A stretch of DNA of 6,173 nucleotides from assembly GCA_035507915.1 (NCBI GenBank), contig DATJNS010000299.1, forward strand, positions 1 through 6,173, given 5' to 3'. This DNA comes from JACQAI01 sp035507915. GTDB lineage: Bacteria > Pseudomonadota > Alphaproteobacteria > Elsterales > Elsteraceae. A model generated the notes under the pieces. That model was not told where the DNA came from and searched no databases. It saw nothing but the letters and a program-made list of their open reading frames with translations. Numbering within the stretch: position 1 is the first letter of the stretch; each line of letters opens with the position of its first letter. Shown here one piece after another: positions 1-5,707 of this stretch. A program made the position numbers and the translations under genes.

Positions 1-1015
1 TACCCTGCAGCCCGGCGAGCAGCTCGTAGGAGCGCAGCCGCGCGCCGTGATCGAAGATCGCCGAATTGACCATCAGCTCGTCGGCCTTGGTCTCGGCGAC
101 GAAGTGCTCGAGGGTGCGCCGGACGGTGTCGGGCGCGCCGACGAACGAGCAGGTCAGGCGCGCCGAGGCGTGCAGCTTCTCGAGCGGCGACCAGTAGGTC
201 TCGATGTCGTCGATCGGCGGCGGCAGCTCGCCGCGCGTGCCGCGCAGCATGTTGGTGGTGCGCTGCTGCGCCGAAGTGAAGAGCCGGCGCGCCTCGGCGT
301 CGGTGTCCGCGGCGCAGACATTGACGCCGACCATCGCATACGGCCGGTCGAGCTGCGCCGACGGCTCGAAACGCGCGCGATAGACCTCGAGCGCCGCCAT
401 CAGATCGTCGGGCGCGAAGTGCGAGGCGAACGCGTAGGGCAGCCCCAACATGGCGGCGAGCTGCGCGCCGAACAGGCTCGAGCCGAGGATCCAGAGCGGC
501 ACGTTGGTGCCCAGTCCGGGCACCGCGCGCAGGGTCTGGCCCGGCTGCAGCGGCCCGAGCAGCGCCTGGAGCTCGAGCACGTCCTGCGGGAAGCGCTCGG
601 CGCTCATGGGGTCGCGGCGCAGCGCGCGCCAGGTTCGCTGGTCGGTGCCGGGCGCGCGGCCGAGCCCGAGATCGATGCGGCCCGGATAGAGCGTTTCGAG
701 CGTGCCGAACTGCTCGGCGATCACCAGCGGCGAGTGGTTGGGCAGCATGATGCCGCCCGAGCCGACGCGGATCGTGTGCGTGCCGCCGGCCACGTAGCCG
801 ATCACCACCGAAGTCGCCGCGCTCGCGATGCCGACCATGTTGTGGTGCTCGGCCAGCCAGTAGCGTCGGTAGCCCCAGCGCTCGGCGTGCTGCGCCAGGT
901 CGAGCGTGTTGCGCAGCGCCTCCGACGGCGAGGCCCCGAGCGTGACGGGCGCCAGATCGAGGACCGAGAACGGCGGCAGGCGCGTGCCAGTGGCGGACGT
1001 CACGGCAGCCGTCAC
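1..1015 (-). CDS. LLM-class flavin-dependent oxidoreductase (YhbW-like, luciferase family group 1), 3' end cut by window
   Basis: A bacterial-luciferase-like TIM-barrel oxidoreductase that should use reduced flavin (FMN/F420-type pocket) in the cytoplasm; its substrate is unknown. Reading from the GTG at 1015, 338 codons are visible without a stop. The frame shows LAEHHNMVGIAS (about residues 54-65), GSGGIMLPNHSPLVIAEQF (85-103) and PGRIDLGLGRAPGTD (111-125), the characteristic blocks of the YhbW/group 1 luciferase-like family. Members are usually about 330-340 residues, so only the last few codons should be missing beyond the left edge. The start is uncertain: GTG at 1015 overlaps the stop of the upstream monooxygenase gene (GTGA), and a second in-frame GTG lies at 1003. 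GAGG sits about 10 nt before the first and GGAG about 11 nt before the second. The overlap implies translational coupling with the monooxygenase gene. Family call is firm; the reaction (monooxygenase, reductase or type II Baeyer-Villiger activity) cannot be told from sequence. Confidence 0.9.
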   Translation of the reverse strand, partial: MTAAVTSATGTRLPPFSVLDLAPVTLGASPSEALRNTLDLAQHAERWGYRRYWLAEHHNMVGIASAATSVVIGYVAGGTHTIRVGSGGIMLPNHSPLVIAEQFGTLETLYPGRIDLGLGRAPGTDQRTWRALRRDPMSAERFPQDVLELQALLGPLQPGQTLRAVPGLGTNVPLWILGSSLFGAQLAAMLGLPYAFASHFAPDDLMAALEVYRARFEPSAQLDRPYAMVGVNVCAADTDAEARRLFTSAQQRTTNMLRGTRGELPPPIDDIETYWSPLEKLHASARLTCSFVGAPDTVRRTLEHFVAETKADELMVNSAIFDHGARLRSYELLAGLQG

Positions 1016-2673
1016 TCCGCGGCGGCCTCGGCGCGCGCACGACGCGTCAGCCGGAACCCTTCGTAGCCCTTCGCGGCGACGTCGTCGCAGATCTCGCGAT
1101 AGACGCCGACCCCGCCGATATAGGGCAGGAAGATGCGCGGCTTGCCGGGAATGTTGGCGCCCATGTACCAGGACGCCGCCTTCGGATAGAGCGTCCGATG
1201 GGCGACCTCGTCGACATGGGCGACCCAGCCGTCCTCGGCCGCCTGGGTCGGCTCGATCGCCGTGAAGCCGTTGGCGCGGGCATGCGCCAGCCAGTCGGCG
1301 ATCCAGTCGACGTGTTGCTCGATCGACACGATCATGTTGGACAGCACCGACGGGCTGCCCGGTCCCGTGATCATGAAGAGGTTGGGGAAGCCGGCGGTCA
1401 TCAGGCCGAGATAGGTGCGCGGACCGGCCGTCCACTTGTCGACGAGCGTGAGATCCGCGCGGCCGCGAATGTCGATCGCATTGAGCGTGCCCGTCATGGC
1501 GTCGAAGCCGGTGGCGAACACGATGCTGTCGACGTCGTAGGCGGCCGCGCTGGTGCGCAGGCCGGTCGGCGTGATCGCCGCGATCGGGGTCGCGCGGATG
1601 TCGACCAGGGTCACGTTGTCGCGGTTGAACGTCTCGAAATAACCCGTGTCGACGCAGATCCGCTTGGTGCCGATCGGATAGTCGCGCGGCGCGAGGATCT
1701 CGGCGACCTTGGGGTCGCGCACGGTGGCGCGGATCTGCGCGCGCACGAAATCGGCGCAGGTGTCGTTGGCCTGCTGGTTGGTGATCAGGTCGTTGAACGC
1801 CGCCATGAAGGCGACGCCGCCGGCGGCCCAGCGCGCGGCATAGCGGCGCTCGCGCTCCTCGGGCGGGACCTCGAGCGCCGAGCCGTCGCCGACGCCGAAC
1901 TGCGGGTCGAGCCCGTAGAGGATGCCGGTGCGCATCGCGCGAGCCTGCGTGCGCAGCGCGGCGTAGCGCTGCTTCCACTGGCCCTCGTAGGCGTCGTCCA
2001 TCGGGCCGTTGCGCGACGGGATGGAGAAGTTCGGCGTGCGCTGGAACACGATCACGGCAGCGGCCTGCTTGGCGATCTCCGGGATCGCCTGGATCGCCGA
2101 CGAGCCCGTGCCAATCACCGCGACGCGCTTGCCCGTGAAGTCGACACCCTCATGCGGCCAATGGCCGGTGTGATAGGTCGTGCCGCGAAACTCGGCGCGG
2201 CCCGGCAGGTCGGGCTCGCGCGCGGTCGACAGGCAGCCGGTCGCCATGACGCACCAGCGCGCCGCGAGCCGATCGCCGCGGTCGGTCTCGACCGTCCAGC
2301 GGTCGGTCGTCTCGTCGAACACCGCGCGGGTCACGCGGGTGTCGAACCGGATGTCGCGGCGTAGGTCGAACCGGTCGGCGACGTGGCGGGCGTAGGCGAG
2401 GATGTCGGGCTGCGCGGAGAAGCGCTCGGGCCAGCGCCACTCCTGCTGCAGCGCGTCCGAGAAGCCGTAGGAATACTGCATGCTCTCGACGTCGCAGCGC
2501 GCGCCCGGATAGCGGTTCCAATACCAGGTGCCGCCGACGTCGCTGCCGGCCTCGAACACGCGCGCCGTCAGCCCGAGCCCGCGCAGGCGGTGCAGCATGT
2601 AGAGGCCGCCGAACCCGGCGCCGACGATGACGGCGTCGATCGGCGCGCCGCCCGTCTCGCGTGAAACCGCCAT
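1012..2673 (-). CDS. Type I (class B) Baeyer-Villiger flavin monooxygenase, 553 aa
   Basis: An FAD- and NADPH-dependent monooxygenase expected to insert one oxygen atom beside a carbonyl, turning ketones into esters or lactones in the cytoplasm. The first Rossmann motif is GAGFGG (18-23). The long Baeyer-Villiger fingerprint GGTWYWNRYPGARCD follows (47-61), then the short fingerprint FRGTTYHTGHWP (162-173), which fits FxGxxxHxxxWP exactly. The NADPH Rossmann motif is GTGSSA (188-193). YPIGTKR (332-338) supplies the arginine (R338) at the position of the catalytic Arg of phenylacetone monooxygenase. ATGFD (387-391) and SWYMGANIPGKPR (501-513) complete the pattern. The length of 553 aa matches phenylacetone/cyclohexanone monooxygenase-like enzymes (about 540). 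The ATG at 2673 has a GAGGGG Shine-Dalgarno about 8 nt upstream. It is the first gene of a minus-strand pair with the luciferase-like gene. Substrate cannot be assigned; a steroid, aryl ketone or cyclic ketone are all possible. Confidence 0.95.
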   Translation of the reverse strand: MAVSRETGGAPIDAVIVGAGFGGLYMLHRLRGLGLTARVFEAGSDVGGTWYWNRYPGARCDVESMQYSYGFSDALQQEWRWPERFSAQPDILAYARHVADRFDLRRDIRFDTRVTRAVFDETTDRWTVETDRGDRLAARWCVMATGCLSTAREPDLPGRAEFRGTTYHTGHWPHEGVDFTGKRVAVIGTGSSAIQAIPEIAKQAAAVIVFQRTPNFSIPSRNGPMDDAYEGQWKQRYAALRTQARAMRTGILYGLDPQFGVGDGSALEVPPEERERRYAARWAAGGVAFMAAFNDLITNQQANDTCADFVRAQIRATVRDPKVAEILAPRDYPIGTKRICVDTGYFETFNRDNVTLVDIRATPIAAITPTGLRTSAAAYDVDSIVFATGFDAMTGTLNAIDIRGRADLTLVDKWTAGPRTYLGLMTAGFPNLFMITGPGSPSVLSNMIVSIEQHVDWIADWLAHARANGFTAIEPTQAAEDGWVAHVDEVAHRTLYPKAASWYMGANIPGKPRIFLPYIGGVGVYREICDDVAAKGYEGFRLTRRARAEAAAE

Positions 2674-2859
2674 CCTGCCCGCCCCTCGTCCGGCGAATCC
2701 ATCTACAGCCGCAACGCGGCGCCCCGCAGCTTGATCCGGGAGCCCGGCGCCTGTACAGCCGGAAATACCGTCGCCAGAGCCCCTGCGACGGGCGCACGGG
2801 GATGCTGGCGGGCGCGGTCGCGTACCGCTTCATACGGCCGATTTCCGGAGATCGCCGTC
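2674..2859. promoter_or_regulatory. Divergent intergenic region between monooxygenase operon and small-protein gene
   Basis: This 186-bp stretch must hold the promoters for the minus-strand monooxygenase pair and the plus-strand small protein. Two direct copies of TACAGCCG start exactly 50 bp apart (2704-2711 and 2754-2761), about five helical turns, and the second overlaps an 8-bp palindrome CTGTACAG (2751-2758). A weak plus-strand sigma70-like pair, TTGATC (2731-2736) with 17-bp spacing to TACAGC (2754-2759), can be drawn but matches consensus poorly in the -10 box. No regulator gene lies next to it in the window. The role as a promoter region follows from gene layout; the repeats as an operator are speculative. 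Confidence 0.35.
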
Positions 2860-3159
2860 ATGCCGAAGCACGTCCAGCTGCCGCCGATCCTGCCCTATCT
2901 CCCGGTCGCACCGATGGAGAAGAAGGAGAAGGCACGGCGCAAGGAGAAGATCGGCACCGACAAGGACGGCAATTCGGAGAGCAAGACCGAGGCGACGAGC
3001 GCGCCGAAGGCCCCGCCCCCGGAGAACCCGGTCCACTCGACCAATCCGCTCGCGACCTCGAGCGGCGGCATGCTCGGCGTCCTGCTCGACGCCCAGGAGG
3101 AGGCCACCCCGGCCGATCAGGTGACGCGGCGGCCCGACGACGAGATCGAGGGCAGCTGA
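2860..3159 (+). CDS. Small hypothetical protein, Pro-rich N-terminus and Lys/Glu-rich segment, 99 aa
   Basis: I do not recognise this protein. The N-terminus LPPILPYLPVAP (about 7-18) is rich in proline and hydrophobic residues. A strongly basic/charged stretch follows (MEKKEKARRKEK, 19-30), then a Ser/Thr/Pro-rich, probably disordered linker (33-68). A short hydrophobic patch GGMLGVLLDAQEE (69-81) could be an amphipathic helix, and the tail is acidic. It has no signal peptide, transmembrane helix or catalytic motif. The ATG at 2860 is chosen because GGAG (2847-2850) lies 9 nt upstream; the frame stays open further upstream to a TTG at 2731, but that extension has no ribosome site and reads as non-protein-like. 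It is divergent from the monooxygenase gene and 142 bp ahead of the amidohydrolase on the same strand. The composition (clear reading frame, good Shine-Dalgarno, no better gene on the other strand) supports a real gene, perhaps a small adaptor or binding protein. Confidence 0.65.
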   Translation: MPKHVQLPPILPYLPVAPMEKKEKARRKEKIGTDKDGNSESKTEATSAPKAPPPENPVHSTNPLATSSGGMLGVLLDAQEEATPADQVTRRPDDEIEGS

Positions 3160-3231
3160 CCGCGTGAACGCCGCACGTGGGTCGCCGCTGCGCCGCTCAA
3201 CCGCCGACGTGCAACGCCAACGCCGAATGCC

Positions 3232-3260
3232 TTGCCACCCCGCGCGATGGCGTGTGGGAT
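3232..3260 (+). promoter_or_regulatory. Possible sigma70-like promoter for the amidohydrolase gene
   Basis: TTGCCA (3232-3237) matches five of six bases of the -35 consensus and is followed after 17 bp by TGGGAT (3255-3260), which matches the -10 consensus in only three positions. Transcription from here would give a leader of roughly 35 nt before the amidohydrolase ATG. The spacing is ideal but the -10 box is weak, and such matches arise by chance in 140 bp, so this is tentative. Confidence 0.2.
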
Positions 3261-3268
3261 AGCCGCAA

Positions 3269-3284
3269 CGCGCGGACACGCGCG
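3269..3284 (+). other. GC hairpin directly upstream of the amidohydrolase ribosome-binding site
   Basis: CGCGCG (3269-3274) and CGCGCG (3279-3284) flank a GACA tetraloop, giving a six-pair all-GC stem that ends 3 nt before the Shine-Dalgarno GGGGAGG (3288-3294). The stem leaves the ribosome site single-stranded, so it might act as a 5' stabiliser or tune initiation. CGCG repeats are common in DNA this GC-rich, so the hairpin may be accidental. Confidence 0.3.
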
Positions 3285-3301
3285 AGCGGGGAGGCAACAC
3301 C

Positions 3302-4405
3302 ATGACGACACGCCGGGACGTTCTCAGAGCGGCAGCTGCGGGCCTCGTGTTCTGCGGCTGCAGCCTGGTCGAGGCCGCGCGCGCCCAGCAACCGGGCGGA
3401 GGGTCCGCACGCCGGCCCGCGACGGTTCCGGTCAAGATCGGCGGCAGGCGGATCAAGACGATCGACGTGCACGCGCACTGCCTGTTCCACGAGGCGGTCG
3501 ACCTGATGGGCGACGAGGCGCACGGCGTGATCGCGCCGGTGAAGGGCGCGCCGCTGCAGTACATCGCGATCGCGGAACGCCTGAAGGCGATGGACGCCAT
3601 GGCGATCGACATGGAGGTGCTGTCGATCAACCCGTTCTGGTACGGCAAGGAGCGCGACCTCGCCGCCCAGATCGTCAAGCTCAACAACGAGAAGCTCGCC
3701 GAGCTGTGCGCTGCCGAGCCTGGCCGTTTCGCGGCATTCGCCTCGCTGGCTCTGCAGCATCCGGATCTCGCGGTCGAGCAGCTCGACACCGCGGTGCGCA
3801 AGCTCGGCCTGCGCGGCGCGGCGATCGGCGGCAGTGTGCTGGGAGAGAGCTTCTCCGACCCCAAGTACCATCCGGTGTGGGCCAAGGCCGAGGAGCTCGG
3901 CGCGGTGCTGTTCGTACACCCGCAGAGCACGCCCGAGCTGGCCAAACGGTTCAAGGGCAACGGCTGGCTCGCCAATACGATCGGCAATCCGCTGGAGACG
4001 ACGATCGCGCTCCAGCACCTGATCTTCGAGGGCACGCTCGACCGCTTCCCGCGCCTCAAGGTTCTCGCAGCGCATGGCGGCGGCTATCTCGGCTCCTACG
4101 CGCCGCGCTCGGACCACGCCTGCTTCGTGTCGCCGGCGAACTGCAATCCCGACATCAAGCTCAAGAAGAAGCCGACCGAGTATCTCGACCAAATGTATTT
4201 CGACGCGCTGGTGTTCACGCCCGAGGCGCTGCGCCACCTGGTGGCCCAGGTCGGCGCGAGCCAGGTCATGCTCGGCTCGGACCATCCGTTCCCGTGGGAG
4301 CCGCACCCGGTCGACCACGTGCTCGCCACCAACGCGCTGAGCGACGCCCAGAAGGCCGCGATCCTCGGCGGCAACGCCGCGCGGCTGTTCGGCCTCAAGA
4401 TCTGA
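3302..4405 (+). CDS. Tat-exported ACMSD-like metal-dependent amidohydrolase, 367 aa
   Basis: A TIM-barrel enzyme of the amidohydrolase superfamily, ACMSD branch (2-amino-3-carboxymuconate-semialdehyde decarboxylase and related decarboxylases/hydrolases). The metal site reads clearly: DVHAHC gives H57 and H59, LFVHP gives H206, AAHGGG gives H258, and GSDHPFP gives D327. These match the zinc ligands and catalytic His of Pseudomonas ACMSD. The N-terminus TRRDVLR (3-9), an alanine-rich hydrophobic stretch and ARA before Q29 form a twin-arginine leader with a signal peptidase I site, so the folded metalloenzyme should be periplasmic. This is unusual, since characterised ACMSD enzymes are cytoplasmic. 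The ATG at 3302 has a strong GGGGAGG site 7 nt upstream. The mature part (about 339 aa) has normal family length. Substrate is unknown; decarboxylation of an aromatic or unsaturated acid, or hydrolysis, are both possible. Its stop lies 6 bp from the stop of the convergent thioesterase gene. Confidence 0.9.
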   Translation: MTTRRDVLRAAAAGLVFCGCSLVEAARAQQPGGGSARRPATVPVKIGGRRIKTIDVHAHCLFHEAVDLMGDEAHGVIAPVKGAPLQYIAIAERLKAMDAMAIDMEVLSINPFWYGKERDLAAQIVKLNNEKLAELCAAEPGRFAAFASLALQHPDLAVEQLDTAVRKLGLRGAAIGGSVLGESFSDPKYHPVWAKAEELGAVLFVHPQSTPELAKRFKGNGWLANTIGNPLETTIALQHLIFEGTLDRFPRLKVLAAHGGGYLGSYAPRSDHACFVSPANCNPDIKLKKKPTEYLDQMYFDALVFTPEALRHLVAQVGASQVMLGSDHPFPWEPHPVDHVLATNALSDAQKAAILGGNAARLFGLKI

Positions 4406-4408
4406 GGC
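4392..4408. terminator. Small inverted repeat at the convergent gene junction, possible bidirectional 3'-end hairpin
   Basis: GCCTCA (4392-4397) and TGAGGC (4403-4408) form a perfect six-pair stem with an AGATC loop, spanning the stop codon of the amidohydrolase gene and lying 3 bp past the stop of the opposite thioesterase gene. A further TTCG (4388-4391) and CGAA (4425-4428) could close an outer stem. There is no T-tract on either strand, so it is not a classical intrinsic terminator; it may only mark or protect 3' ends, or be chance. Confidence 0.3.
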
Positions 4409-4411
4409 GCG

Positions 4412-4897
4412 TCAGCTCCGGCGCCGAAGCGCGACCGCCCGGCCGAGCTGGGGCGGGCGCGCCACGCCGCGCTGGCGCTCGGCGAGCGCCGCGATCGTGC
4501 GTGCCGGCTCGGGCGGGAACGGCGCGGCGCGGCGGGTTGCGAGATTGACGTGCAGGATCAGCATCTCGGACGTCGCGGCGAGGAAGTCGCCGGTCTCCTC
4601 GACCATGCAGTGGCAGAAGTGCACGCGCTTGTCGTCGGCATCGAGCAGCAGGGTCTCGATGCGGATCGGCGCGTCCTGCATGACCTCGCGCTCGAAGCAG
4701 AGATGCGCCTCGACGACGTAGAAGCTGTTGCCGGTCGCCTTGAGGTACGCCTCGCCGATGCCGAGCTGATCGGCGAAGCCGTCGGTCGCCTTGTCGAAGG
4801 CGATCATGTAGTAGCCGACGTTGAGGTGGCCGTTATAGTCGACCCAGTCGCGCGGCACGCGCGCGCGATAGCTGACGATCGGGCCGCCGTCGTGCAT
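4412..4897 (-). CDS. Hotdog-fold acyl-CoA thioesterase (4HBT-like), 161 aa
   Basis: A single-domain hotdog protein expected to hydrolyse an acyl-CoA thioester to free acid and CoA in the cytoplasm. DWVDYNGHLNVGYYMIAFDK (17-36) is the diagnostic block: D20 sits where 4-hydroxybenzoyl-CoA thioesterase-type enzymes carry their catalytic Asp, followed by the NGHLN turn and the long hotdog helix. The strands FYVVEAHLCFEREV (59-72), IRIETLLLDAD (79-89) and the HFCHCMV region (93-99) complete the fold. The block most resembles the betainyl-CoA thioesterase / L-carnitine dehydrogenase C-terminal domain group, but no other carnitine gene is present, so substrate is not assigned. The last 30 residues are Arg-rich and probably disordered. 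It follows the crotonase-like gene by 6 nt and has no convincing Shine-Dalgarno, so it is probably translated by coupling. Confidence 0.88.
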   Translation of the reverse strand: MHDGGPIVSYRARVPRDWVDYNGHLNVGYYMIAFDKATDGFADQLGIGEAYLKATGNSFYVVEAHLCFEREVMQDAPIRIETLLLDADDKRVHFCHCMVEETGDFLAATSEMLILHVNLATRRAAPFPPEPARTIAALAERQRGVARPPQLGRAVALRRRS

Positions 4898-4903
4898 GCG
4901 GGA

Positions 4904-5707
4904 TCAGCGGCCCGTGAAGCGGGGCTTGCGCTTTTCCATGAAGGCGCGCGCGCCCTCGCGGTAGTCGGCGCTCGCGATCGCGCGGTCGAGCACCTCCTCG
5001 ATCTCGTCGGCGCGCGCCTCCGCCTCGCCGCGCGCGACTGCCTCGAGCACGAGCTTGGCGCCCTGAAGCGACAAGGGCGCGTTGCCGGCGAACTCGCGCG
5101 CGAGCGCGAGCGCCGTCTCGAGCGCCGGACCGTCGGCCGCGATGTCGATCAGGCGCATGCGCACGCAATCCGGCGCCGGAAAGATGCGGCCCGAGCACAG
5201 CACGAGCTTCGCGGTCGCGAGCCCGACCTGGCGCTCGAGCAGCGAGCAGTCGAGCGTGCCGTAAACGATGCCGAGCCGCGCCGCGGGAATGCCCATGCGC
5301 GTCGTCGCGTCGCCGACGCGCAAATCGCAAGCCAGGGCCAGGCCGCAACCACCGCCGACCGTCACGCCGTGCGCCGCCGCGATGGTCGGCTTGGGGAAAT
5401 CGCGGATCGCGAGCGCCGCGTGCAGGCCGGCCTCCTCGTAGATCCGACCGGCCTCGGCGGTGTTGCGCACTTCGGCGAACTCCGAGATGTCGGCGCCGGC
5501 CGAGAAGTGGCCGCCGGCGCCGGTCAGCACGACCACGCGGACGCTCTCGTCGTCCGCGAGCTCGGTGAACACGTCGCCCAGCCGGCGCCACATCGCGAGC
5601 GACACCGCGTTGCGCTTCTCCGGACGGTCGATCGTCACGATCGTGACGCCGTCGCCTTCGGTCGTGACGCGGATGGGCTCGCGCGTCTGGGTCGTGGTCT
5701 GGCTCAT
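4904..5707 (-). CDS. Enoyl-CoA hydratase/isomerase (crotonase) family protein lacking both canonical catalytic Glu, 267 aa
   Basis: A crotonase-fold protein that should bind an acyl-CoA in the cytoplasm. DRPEKRNAVS (27-36) is the CoA-binding start of the fold. HFSAGADI (67-74) and GVTVGGGCGLALACD (114-128) supply the two backbone NH groups of the oxyanion hole. Aligning without gaps to rat mitochondrial enoyl-CoA hydratase, Glu144 (GGGCELA) is replaced by G122 and Glu164 (QPEILLG) by A142 in GIPAARLG. Classical syn-hydration is therefore unlikely; isomerase, decarboxylase or thioester-hydrolase chemistry, all known in this superfamily, fit better. The ATG at 5707 is chosen over an upstream TTG at 5764 because the family length (about 260) fits and GGTGA lies 8 nt before it; the TTG extension adds 19 Arg/Ala-rich residues. 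It heads a two-gene unit with the thioesterase gene 6 nt downstream. Confidence 0.9.
   Translation of the reverse strand: MSQTTTQTREPIRVTTEGDGVTIVTIDRPEKRNAVSLAMWRRLGDVFTELADDESVRVVVLTGAGGHFSAGADISEFAEVRNTAEAGRIYEEAGLHAALAIRDFPKPTIAAAHGVTVGGGCGLALACDLRVGDATTRMGIPAARLGIVYGTLDCSLLERQVGLATAKLVLCSGRIFPAPDCVRMRLIDIAADGPALETALALAREFAGNAPLSLQGAKLVLEAVARGEAEARADEIEEVLDRAIASADYREGARAFMEKRKPRFTGR

Noticed and set aside
47..1066. Long plus-strand open frame (339 codons) opposite the luciferase-like gene
   Set aside because: Its translation is Arg/Ala/Gly/Glu-rich with no family motif, while the minus strand carries clear luciferase-like blocks; it is a GC-bias shadow.
2070..2088. Inverted repeat GGCGATC/GATCGCC inside the monooxygenase gene
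   Set aside because: Lies within a conserved coding stretch (IPEIAK) and is explained by codon choice in GC-rich DNA.
1198..2364. Plus-strand open frame (388 codons) opposite the monooxygenase gene
   Set aside because: Composition is biased and lacks motifs; the opposite strand has both Rossmann motifs and both Baeyer-Villiger fingerprints.
2759..2848. 8-bp inverted repeat CCGGAAAT/ATTTCCGG in the divergent intergenic region
   Set aside because: Arms are 74 bp apart and one match of this length is expected by chance in a region this size.
2731..2859. N-terminal extension of the small protein from a TTG at 2731
   Set aside because: No ribosome site, unlike composition, and the ATG at 2860 has GGAG 9 nt upstream.
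3347..3364. Lipoprotein signal on the amidohydrolase (cysteines 18 and 20)
   Set aside because: The residues before each Cys do not fit a lipobox (Phe or Cys in key positions), while ARA before Q29 fits signal peptidase I.
2830..4318. Two long minus-strand open frames (2830-4059 and 3197-4318) opposite the amidohydrolase gene
   Set aside because: The plus frame has the complete metal site, signal peptide and strong ribosome site; the minus frames give low-complexity sequence.
3232..4548. Plus-strand open frame (438 codons) overlapping the amidohydrolase in another frame
   Set aside because: Arg/Gly-rich out-of-frame reading of the amidohydrolase gene with no recognisable motif.
4412..5707. 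Carnitine/betaine degradation unit suggested by the betainyl-CoA-thioesterase-like block
   Set aside because: No L-carnitine dehydrogenase, 3-dehydrocarnitine cleavage enzyme or betaine gene is in view, and a crotonase is not part of that route.
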